Source: VRUE01 sp963718755
GTDB lineage: Bacteria; Actinomycetota; Thermoleophilia; Solirubrobacterales; 70-9
Assembly (NCBI GenBank): GCA_963718755.1
Contig: OY970376.1
Span: forward strand, 744,001-808,000
Direction of reading: 5' to 3'
DNA: 64,000 nucleotides
In this document: piece after piece, positions 1-6,003 of the stretch
Layout of the letters: every line of letters starts with the position of its first letter
Numbering within the stretch: position 1 is the first letter of the stretch
The notes under the pieces: model-generated
The model's input: the letters and a program-made list of their open reading frames with translations, nothing else
Told to the model about the DNA's origin: nothing
The model's database searches: none
Position numbers and translations under genes: made by a program

Positions 1-218
1 GCTCGTGGCGCTGCCACCGCCGCCGGGTCGAGCGGCTCAGCGCGGAACAGGACCCGGCCTCGCCCCGGCTCCCAGACCCGCACCAGGACGGGGCTCTCCT
101 CGACCCGCATCAAGCGGGAGAGCACCCCGTTCCGGACCCGCATCGTCCGGTCCTCACTGCTGTAGCCCGGCAGCCGGAACGGGGACGGCGGCCGGACCTC
201 GACCTCGAAGCCCTTCAC
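1..218 (-). CDS. DNA-3-methyladenine glycosylase II (AlkA-like), N-terminal part only
   Basis: Only the first 72 or so codons are present; the gene runs off the left edge. Translation from GTG at 218 begins MKGFEVEVRPPSPFRLPGY and continues with a D-x(3)-R-x-R-x-GVLxRL and a VLVRVWEP strand. This matches my memory of the N-terminal region of actinobacterial 3-methyladenine glycosylases, which have an 'RPPxPFRLP' opening. The GTG overlaps the TGA of the upstream small gene, so the two are probably cotranscribed and translationally coupled. The catalytic HhH-GPD region lies outside the window, so the assignment rests on N-terminal similarity alone. Known role of the family: excision of alkylated purines in base-excision repair. 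Confidence 0.5.
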   Translation of the reverse strand, partial: MKGFEVEVRPPSPFRLPGYSSEDRTMRVRNGVLSRLMRVEESPVLVRVWEPGRGRVLFRAEPLDPAAVAAPR

Positions 219-481
219 TTGCCGAGCAGGTGCACGTCCACGAGAAACGAGCGGCTGGCGACGACCTTGGGCTGGCGCTTACGTCCCGGCAGCAGCCTGC
301 CCGGTGATCGCTTCGCCGCGGCGCCGACGGCCCGGACCACCGCGACGGTCGCCGCGCCCACCAGGACGCCTCCCACCGCGGCAACGGCGGCGGTGCGCGC
401 GTCGTTGCGGACGGCGAGAGCAGCAGGCACCTCGCGCGGCAAAACCCTGACGCGAACCGGCTCGAGCTCAAACTCACTCAC
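215..481 (-). CDS. small basic protein with one predicted membrane segment, unknown function
   Basis: About 88 aa from GTG at 481. A TTG at 523 would add 14 residues, but I see no clear ribosome site for either start. The middle is a small-residue hydrophobic stretch (AAVAAVGGVLVGAATVAVV) that could span the membrane. It is followed by a basic RRK-rich linker and a conserved-looking tail ending ASRSFLVDVHLLGK. The gene lies between the GNAT gene and the AlkA-like gene on the same strand, and its stop overlaps the next start. I do not recognise a named family. Confidence 0.55.
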   Translation of the reverse strand: MSEFELEPVRVRVLPREVPAALAVRNDARTAAVAAVGGVLVGAATVAVVRAVGAAAKRSPGRLLPGRKRQPKVVASRSFLVDVHLLGK

Positions 482-540
482 CGGGCCGACCTTAGCGATG
501 CCGGCAGCGTCAACCAGGTCCAAAGCCGGAAACTGCGCTT

Positions 541-1695
541 TTATGAGGGGCCGGCGGCCCCCGCCAGCCCCTTCTCGTAGATCCGGTACTTCTTGACCAC
601 CTTGCCACCCATCCCCTCCATTGCCCGGTTCATCGGCTCGTTGGTCTCGAGGATCCAGCCGGTCTCGCCGGCCGGGACGCCCTCGGGGCTTGCCGCCTCG
701 AGGTGCTTCAGGTAGAGCCCGGCGGCGACGCCGCTGTGGCGGTAGTCGTTCTTGACGCCGAGCGCGAACACCCGCACGCGGTCGATCTTGCGCTTCGCCA
801 GCAGGAACTTGAGCCAGCCGAAGGGGAGCAGGCGCCCCCTCGTCTTTGCCAGCGCCTGGTTGATGTCGGGCAGGGTGAAAGCCACCCCCACCGTCTCGTC
901 ACCTTTTTCAGCGATGAAGCCCCAGTCCTCGTCGAGCACCTGCTTGAGCAGCTTCGCGTGGAACTCAATCTCGGCGTCGGTCGCCGGGACGAAGCCCCAG
1001 TTGTCGGCCCAGGCCTCGTTGTAGACCTCGCTGAAGCGGCGCATCTCCTCGCCGAGGTTGCCCTTGTCGAAGTTGCGGATCGCGATCCCTTCGTCGCGCA
1101 GCGCCTTCTCCGCCGCGGCGTGGATCTCGGGCGCGAACTGGTCGCCTTCCTTCAGCTTGCCAAGCTCCAGGTGCCACATGAGCAGGTCCATCGCCTTGCC
1201 GTAGCCAAGCCCCTCGAGCAGTTCCTTGTAGAAGGGCGGGTGCCAATTCTGCAGGATCATCGGCCGCAGCTCGAAGCCCTCGATCAGGATCCCAACCTCG
1301 TCGTTGGTGGTGAAGTCCATCGGCCCGAGCAGGCGCTGGCGTCCGCGCTCCCCCAGCCACTCCTCGGCGGCGCCGAGCAGGGCCGCCGCCACCTCGCGGT
1401 CGTCGACCGTCTCGAAGAAGCCGAACATCCCGTCCCTGCCGCCCTGGGTCTCGTCCCAGCCCCGGTCGACCTGGGCGGTGATCCGCCCCACCGGCTCACC
1501 GTCGCGCTCGGCGATGAAGTACTCCGCCTCACCGTGCTCGAACCAGGGGTTCCGGCCGCGGTCGAGGAACTGCATCCGCTCGTAGATCAGCGGCGGCACC
1601 CATTGCGGATGCTCGCGGTGGAGGTGGAAGGGGACCTTGACGAAGCGCTTCAGGTCGCGCCGCGAGCGGACGGGGCGGATTTCGACTGATGACAC
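541..1695 (-). CDS. GNAT-fold N-acyltransferase (YghO-like family)
   Basis: 384 aa from GTG at 1695. The N-terminus (EIRPVRSRRDLKRFVKVPF, then PQWVPPLIYER near residue 33) and the 'FFETVDD', 'GPMDFTTNDEVGILIEGF' and 'PPFYKELLEGLGYGKAMDL' segments fit a large GNAT-like family that includes E. coli YghO. A second GNAT-like half covers roughly residues 215-380, with an 'ALGVKNDYRHSGVAAGLY' acyl-CoA-binding-type loop. It diverges, with a 25 bp gap, from the serine-palmitoyltransferase-like gene at 1721. Known: a GNAT-fold protein acts as bacterial ceramide synthase in Caulobacter. Inference: this may N-acylate the product of its neighbour. An unrelated acetyltransferase role cannot be excluded. 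Confidence 0.75.
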   Translation of the reverse strand: MSSVEIRPVRSRRDLKRFVKVPFHLHREHPQWVPPLIYERMQFLDRGRNPWFEHGEAEYFIAERDGEPVGRITAQVDRGWDETQGGRDGMFGFFETVDDREVAAALLGAAEEWLGERGRQRLLGPMDFTTNDEVGILIEGFELRPMILQNWHPPFYKELLEGLGYGKAMDLLMWHLELGKLKEGDQFAPEIHAAAEKALRDEGIAIRNFDKGNLGEEMRRFSEVYNEAWADNWGFVPATDAEIEFHAKLLKQVLDEDWGFIAEKGDETVGVAFTLPDINQALAKTRGRLLPFGWLKFLLAKRKIDRVRVFALGVKNDYRHSGVAAGLYLKHLEAASPEGVPAGETGWILETNEPMNRAMEGMGGKVVKKYRIYEKGLAGAAGPS

Positions 1696-1720
1696 GGGAG
1701 CCTGAACCTACACTTCGAGC

Positions 1721-2977
1721 ATGAGCGAAACGACGAAGGCACCGGTGGACGTGTTCGAGAAGGCCCGAAGTCACGACCGGCTCGAGCAACTCGAAGCCGC
1801 CAAGCAGCACGACCTCCTCCCCTACTTCCGCCTGCTCACCTCCCAGGCCGGCCCCGTGGTCGAGATGGAGGGCCGGGAGACGATCATGCTCGGCTCCAAC
1901 AACTACCTCGGCCTGACTGGAGATAGTCGGGTCAAGGGGGCAGCTCGCGACGCGCTCGAGACCTACGGAACCGGGGTCACCGGATCGCGCCTGCTGAATG
2001 GGACGACGCCGCTGCACGTCGAGCTCGAGCGCGAGCTGGCGGAGTGGATGGGGACCGAGGAGGCGATCGTCTACACGACCGGCTACCAGTCGAACGTCGG
2101 CTGCATCGGCACGATCCTCGGGCCCGGCGACACGGTGATCTGCGACTCCGGCGACCACGCCTCGATCCTCGACGGCTGCAAGCTCTCCGGGGCGAAGCTG
2201 CGGCCCTTCCGCCACAACCGCATGGACAAGCTGGAGAAGATGCTGCAGCGGGCCGGCGAGGACGGCGGCGGCGTGCTCGTCGTCGTCGACGGGGTCTTCT
2301 CGATGGAGGGCGACGTCTGCGACCTGCCGCGGATCGTCGAGCTCTGCCGCGAGCACGGCGCCCGGCTGATGGTCGACGAGGCGCACGGTGCCGGCGTGCT
2401 CGGCGCCCGCGGCGCCGGCGCCAGCGAGCTGTTCGGCCTCGAGCACGAGGTCGACCTGCGGATGGGAACCTTCTCCAAGAGCCTCGCCTCCTGCGGTGGC
2501 TTCATCGCCGGCCCCGCCGACGTGATCGAGTACCTGCGGATTTCCTCGCGCTCCTTCATCTTCAGCGCCTCGGCCGTGCCGGCCGCGGTCGGCGCGGCGC
2601 TGGCGGCGCTGCGGGTGATCCGCAGCGACGGGCCGCAGCTGTTCGAGGCGCTGCTCGGCAACGCGTCCTACCTGCGTGAGGGCCTGCGCGAGCTGGGGTT
2701 GAAAGTGGTCGAGCCCGGAACGCTCCCCGACGGAACAGTCGCGACCACGCCGGTCGTGCCGGTGATGGTCGGCGACGACTGGCAGGCGGTGTTGCTCTGG
2801 AAGGCGCTGTTCGATGCCGGCGTCTACACCAACGTCGCGATCCACCCCGCGGTGCCGCCCGGCGGGGCGCTGCTGAGGACGAGCCTGATGGCGACTCACG
2901 AGCGCGAGCACCTCAATCAGGCTCTGGAGACGATCTCCCGCACCATCGAAGACTTTCCTGAGCTTCCACGTACGTGA
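1721..2977 (+). CDS. alpha-oxoamine synthase, serine palmitoyltransferase-like
   Basis: 418 aa, fold-type I PLP enzyme that condenses an amino acid with an acyl-CoA. Visible motifs: GSNNYLGL (58-65), TGSRLLNG (87-94), the SGDHAS loop with His146, VDEAHG (Asp219/His222) and the Schiff-base lysine Lys253 in GTFSKSLASCGGF. The C-terminus carries the usual LLRTSLMATH segment. Family members are BioF, Kbl, HemA and SPT. No biotin gene is nearby, whereas the divergent neighbour is a GNAT acyltransferase and a fatty-acid 2-hydroxylase-like gene lies in the window, so serine palmitoyltransferase (first step of sphingolipid synthesis) is my preferred inference. The length suits SPT or Kbl better than a short BioF. 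The substrate is unproven. Confidence 0.85.
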   Translation: MSETTKAPVDVFEKARSHDRLEQLEAAKQHDLLPYFRLLTSQAGPVVEMEGRETIMLGSNNYLGLTGDSRVKGAARDALETYGTGVTGSRLLNGTTPLHVELERELAEWMGTEEAIVYTTGYQSNVGCIGTILGPGDTVICDSGDHASILDGCKLSGAKLRPFRHNRMDKLEKMLQRAGEDGGGVLVVVDGVFSMEGDVCDLPRIVELCREHGARLMVDEAHGAGVLGARGAGASELFGLEHEVDLRMGTFSKSLASCGGFIAGPADVIEYLRISSRSFIFSASAVPAAVGAALAALRVIRSDGPQLFEALLGNASYLREGLRELGLKVVEPGTLPDGTVATTPVVPVMVGDDWQAVLLWKALFDAGVYTNVAIHPAVPPGGALLRTSLMATHEREHLNQALETISRTIEDFPELPRT

Positions 2978-3010
2978 GTGGCTATCCATACCCCTGCGGG
3001 GGTAGTTTCT

Positions 3011-3034
3011 GCCTTGTCCATTTCCGGACAAGGC
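3011..3034 (+). terminator. hairpin downstream of the SPT-like gene
   Basis: Perfect 9 bp inverted repeat GCCTTGTCC / GGACAAGGC with a 6-base loop, extendable by one T-A pair, 34 bp after the SPT-like stop codon. There is no T-run after it, so it is either a weak or factor-assisted terminator or an operator for mihF. Confidence 0.45.
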
Positions 3035-3245
3035 AAAGCGCCGCGAGAAAAAGGTGCTCTTAGCGAACGGGCCGTCGGCTCTTCGCTGACTGCGGGTTGA
3101 CGCTCGCCGCCCTGAACACATAGCTTGCGCTCTCGCCGTTCATCCGGGTCAGGAGGAAGCGGCGGCACCAGTTCAACTCGACCGGGCCGGGCAGAGCCGG
3201 CCGGTGCATCAGACCAGTCAATAATCCTTAGAGGGAGGACTCTCA

Positions 3246-3608
3246 GTGGAAGCTGTATCGATCGCCCCTGCTTTGACGACCGCAACCACGGCTCAGACAC
3301 CGCAGCACATGCAGGCTCTGGCCCGTGCCAATCGCGTGCGGCTTGCCAGGGCGGAGCTGAAGCGATCGATCGGGCGAGGCGAGGTCGACGTGACCGAGGT
3401 GATCCGGGACTCCTCCTGGGAGACCGAGAGCATGACCCTGGCCGAGCTGCTGACCAGCCAGCGCCGCTGGGGCCGGACCCGCGCCCGCAAGCTGCTGCAG
3501 ACGCTTGCCCTCAGTGAGAACAAGCGCCTCGGCACGCTTACGCCGCGTCAGCGGGCGCTCTTGAACTCGGCGCTCAGCCCGCGGGCCAGGGACGCGGTCC
3601 TCGTCTGA
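3246..3608 (+). CDS. mihF: integration host factor, actinobacterial type (mIHF)
   Basis: 120 aa from GTG at 3246, preceded by a strong ribosome site (GAGGGAGGA). Nucleoid-associated DNA-binding protein. The pattern ARAELKRSIGRGEVDVTEV, then LAELLTSQRRWGRTRARKLL and ENKRLGTLTPRQRALL corresponds to the mIHF fold: an N-terminal helix followed by the helix-two-turn-helix that binds DNA. About 20 poorly conserved residues precede it. Known from mycobacteria: mIHF compacts DNA and affects transcription broadly. It is monocistronic here, with a hairpin about 210 bp upstream and a structured repeat beginning two bases after its stop codon. Confidence 0.92.
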   Translation: MEAVSIAPALTTATTAQTPQHMQALARANRVRLARAELKRSIGRGEVDVTEVIRDSSWETESMTLAELLTSQRRWGRTRARKLLQTLALSENKRLGTLTPRQRALLNSALSPRARDAVLV

Positions 3609-3609
3609 G

Positions 3610-3722
3610 AGAGACCGTCCGGTAGGGCTTCCACTTAACTTTTTTTGAAGACAGTTTGCGGCCGTCCGACGATGCTGTCGCAAAAAAAGTACAAGACGTT
3701 CCAGCCCTACCGGACGGTCTCT
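3610..3722. repeat. family-1 long-hairpin element, copy 1
   Basis: Outer arms of 20 bp (3610-3629 and 3703-3722) are perfectly complementary. Inside them is the family core: left box CCACTTA then ACTTTTTTTG (3638-3647), paired with CAAAAAAAGT (3681-3690), then right box ACAAGACGTTCC. A smaller GACAG/CTGTC stem lies in the apex. The element sits immediately after the mihF stop and before the convergent membrane-protein gene. Other copies: 8670, 12230 and 50685. The arm sequence is unique to this copy; only the core is shared. Confidence 0.9.
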
Positions 3723-3735
3723 ACTCGGGGCGTGG

Positions 3736-4146
3736 TCAGCCCCTCAGGCCGCCGGCTTTGAACGAGAGGCCGCCGGAGGCGCGTTGGAAGGCGCGGCGCA
3801 AGAGGTAGAAGGAAGCTGCGAAAGCGGTAACTCCTACCGCCAGAGCGACGGCGAGGACCAGGCCGGCTAGATAGAAGATGCCGCCGGTGACTATTACGAA
3901 GACGGTGCCGGCGAGCAGCGTGGTGTGAGAGCGGTAGCCGGCGAAGTGCTCACGGGCGGAGACCTCGAGGCCGCCGAGGCCGGCAAGCACGACACCGACG
4001 CCGATCGGGGTCGGGTTCTTGCTCACCACCCCGATCACCAGGCAGACAATCCCCGCCAGCACAGTCAGCTCGGCCAGCGGGAACGACCCCCAGGGTGCCG
4101 GGGGACGCTCGTCGGCCGCCCTACCTCGCTCGCTCAACGGCCGCAA
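3736..4146 (-). CDS. small integral membrane protein, unknown function
   Basis: 136 aa with about four hydrophobic segments (LAELTVLAGIVCLVIGVVS, PIGVGVVLAGLGGL, TTLLAGTVFVIVTGGIFYL, VLAVALAVGVTAFAASFYLL) and a basic C-terminal tail. No catalytic motif is evident. Its start overlaps the 3' end of the upstream gene by 26 bp on the same strand, so the two are probably coupled. No family recognised. Confidence 0.65.
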   Translation of the reverse strand: MRPLSERGRAADERPPAPWGSFPLAELTVLAGIVCLVIGVVSKNPTPIGVGVVLAGLGGLEVSAREHFAGYRSHTTLLAGTVFVIVTGGIFYLAGLVLAVALAVGVTAFAASFYLLRRAFQRASGGLSFKAGGLRG

Positions 4147-4621
4147 GCCGCCCGGATAACGGACATCCGGAGGAGACCCTGACCCGCCACCAGCCCATCA
4201 GCATGCCGAGCGGGCCGAGGCGCGGGCGGGAGTGCCAGTGGCCGCAGCCGGGCTCGCCGACGTCGGCCCGCGAGATCTGCAGCCACTTGTAGTCGGAGGG
4301 CGCCGCCAGCATCCGCTCGAGCAGCTCGCGGTTGCGGGTCTCCAGCTCGGCCTGCCCCTGGAGCTGTCGCCTCGCGTCGCCGATCCGGCCGGCCAGCGAA
4401 TCGCGGATCGCCTCCAGTTCGCCGAGGCCGAGGGCGCGCGGCTCGGCCGAGGCCGCGGCAACTCCAGCATCAAGCCGCATGCGGGGGAATGCGTCGGCAA
4501 AGAGTGAGCTGAGCTGAGCTTCGAGGCGCCCGATCTGACGCCGCAGCTCCGCCCGGGCGAGCCGCTCATCGCCATCCACGCGAAGCGTGGCACGCGTCTC
4601 TCGTTCGAGCAGATCCGGCAT
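4121..4621 (-). CDS. coiled-coil protein with a conserved Cys/Trp-rich C-terminus
   Basis: 166 aa from ATG at 4621; an in-frame ATG at 4657 would add 12 residues. Residues about 10-110 are charged and helical (ERETRATLRV, LRRQIGRLEAQLSSL, RRQLQGQAELETRNRELLER), consistent with a coiled coil. The tail is different: VGEPGCGHWHSRPRLGP followed by GMLMGWWRVRVSSGCPL, with two cysteines, one histidine pair and a WW. I do not recognise a named family, but the tail looks strongly constrained. It overlaps the downstream membrane-protein gene. Confidence 0.65.
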   Translation of the reverse strand: MPDLLERETRATLRVDGDERLARAELRRQIGRLEAQLSSLFADAFPRMRLDAGVAAASAEPRALGLGELEAIRDSLAGRIGDARRQLQGQAELETRNRELLERMLAAPSDYKWLQISRADVGEPGCGHWHSRPRLGPLGMLMGWWRVRVSSGCPLSGRLAAVERAR

Positions 4622-4672
4622 AGCTCGCCACCGAGTGTAGATCACGCCTATGACCAAATGGCAGTTGTCACG

Positions 4673-5344
4673 TTAAGCAGCGTTGAGCGTTGCGGCGACC
4701 ATCCAGAGTGCCTCGTCGACGGCGATCTGGGGAACTCCCTCGACCTGGATCGCGGCAATCGTGATGCGGCGCGTGCGGCGGCTCACCTCATGGTCCTCGC
4801 CGGTGGCGCCGAAAAGCAACCCGGACGGCGCCCGCTGATCGGCGATCACCAGCGTTCCCTGTGAGAGCTCCCCCGGCCGGCCCTGCAGGGACTCGCCCGG
4901 GGCGGAGTCCCGAATGCAGAGCGCGCCCTCGAGCCGGTCGGCGTCGAAGGCCCGCAGCGCGATCCCGGTCTCGACCGTGGCGATCGTCAGCGCGTCGGTG
5001 GGCAGGCCGTGCGTCTTGAAGCCACCGTCCTGAAGACGGGCGAGGGCGAGTTGCTCGACCGGAGTGCGCGTGCGATCGGGGTCGAGGCCGATCTGGCGAA
5101 AGAAGACGCGGTAGGCCCAGGGGATGGGACGTTCGCGCAGGTGGATCGCATGGGCCCCGTAGAAACGGTCCGAGGTCTCGCGGAGGCGCTTCTCGACCGG
5201 CTCGGGGCTGCGACCTGGGCGGCCGTCCAGCTCGATCCAGGAGATCCCCAGGCCAGGGAACTCAGCGGCCACATGGGGTGCGACCCAACCCGGCGCCGGC
5301 GAGGGCTCCCAGCCCAGGTCCGACTCGGCCGCACGGGCGTCCAC
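4673..5344 (-). CDS. B3/B4 tRNA-binding domain protein (PheRS-beta-like domain, free-standing)
   Basis: 223 aa from GTG at 5344, three bases after the upstream stop, with a GGAGGGGA site before it. The middle (PWAYRVFFRQIGLDPDRTRTPVEQLALARLQDGGFKTHGLPTDALTIATVETGIALRAFD, given here only as a region, residues about 75-135) has the look of the B3/4 domain of phenylalanyl-tRNA synthetase beta subunits: a helix ending 'GLDPDRTRT', a 'DALTIATVETGIAL' strand-helix and a later LVIADQRAPSG strand. Free-standing B3/4 proteins are known; their roles are mostly unproven (tRNA binding or editing has been suggested). It is cotranscribed with the thioredoxin-like and MMPL genes, which gives no obvious clue. 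Confidence 0.75.
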   Translation of the reverse strand: MDARAAESDLGWEPSPAPGWVAPHVAAEFPGLGISWIELDGRPGRSPEPVEKRLRETSDRFYGAHAIHLRERPIPWAYRVFFRQIGLDPDRTRTPVEQLALARLQDGGFKTHGLPTDALTIATVETGIALRAFDADRLEGALCIRDSAPGESLQGRPGELSQGTLVIADQRAPSGLLFGATGEDHEVSRRTRRITIAAIQVEGVPQIAVDEALWMVAATLNAA

Positions 5345-5346
5345 CT

Positions 5347-6003
5347 TCAGCTCCCCTCCGCCACCCGGCTGGCGCGCAGCAGCTGCTCGACCCGATCGCT
5401 CAGCTCGCCGACGTTCAGGTGGCCGATTCCGGCGCTCTCCAGCGTCCCCCCGGGGTAGGCATAGGCGAAGGTCGGACAGCCGCCGACGCGGTAGAGGCTC
5501 GCCACAGCACCATCGCGGTCATACCCGACGGGCATCCCCCAACTGCGCCGCTGGATCAGCTCGCGGACCGTGTCGCGGTCGTCGCGAATGTCCAGCGAGA
5601 GAAAGCTCACGCGTCCACGGTAGCGCGAGTAGACCCGGCTGACGATGTCCTGCTGATCGACGCACTCACCCCCTTTGCTGAACCAGAAAGAGATCACCGA
5701 GGGACGGTCGAAGAGGTCGCAGACGCGGATTGCGCCTGGGGTGCGGACTTGGCAGGCGGGAGTGCGCTGCGCATCGTCGGGACAGGGCAACGCGGCCGCC
5801 GCACAATCATCCTGGGCGACGTTGGCATCGCCTTCCAGGTCGCCCGCGGCAACCGGGACGGCGAACTCCGGCAGCGGCCAGCGTGCCGGCTGCTCGTCGA
5901 GCCCGAGCGTGCCACCGCCGTCTCCGGGCACGCCGTTGATCAGGGCGATCGCGACGATGGCGACGAAGAGCAACCCGACGAGGATCGAGTAACGATCCCT
6001 CAC
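5347..6003 (-). CDS. membrane-anchored thioredoxin-fold (TlpA/redoxin-like) protein lacking CxxC
   Basis: 218 aa from GTG at 6003, chosen because it overlaps the MMPL stop (GTGA) and follows GGAAGGGGG; a longer ATG start at 6027 would lie inside the MMPL gene. An N-terminal anchor (ILVGLLFVAIVAIALINGV) is followed by an extracytoplasmic thioredoxin fold: VISFWFSKGGECVDQQDIV, a VSFLSLDIRDD strand and a cis-Pro loop GGCPTFAYAYPGG. The usual WCxxC is replaced by KGGEC, leaving a single cysteine in the active-site loop. It probably works in thiol chemistry outside the membrane, but a disulfide-exchange role would need another cysteine. Confidence 0.75.
   Translation of the reverse strand: MRDRYSILVGLLFVAIVAIALINGVPGDGGGTLGLDEQPARWPLPEFAVPVAAGDLEGDANVAQDDCAAAALPCPDDAQRTPACQVRTPGAIRVCDLFDRPSVISFWFSKGGECVDQQDIVSRVYSRYRGRVSFLSLDIRDDRDTVRELIQRRSWGMPVGYDRDGAVASLYRVGGCPTFAYAYPGGTLESAGIGHLNVGELSDRVEQLLRASRVAEGS

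Noticed and set aside
1721..2977. Annotation of this gene as BioF (biotin synthesis)
   Set aside because: No biotin genes nearby and the divergent GNAT acyltransferase suggests another product; left as an SPT-like alpha-oxoamine synthase.
3610..3722. Family-1 elements as simple rho-independent terminators
   Set aside because: The T-run lies inside a stem and not after it, the core is asymmetric and conserved, and one copy sits between divergent genes where no terminator is needed.
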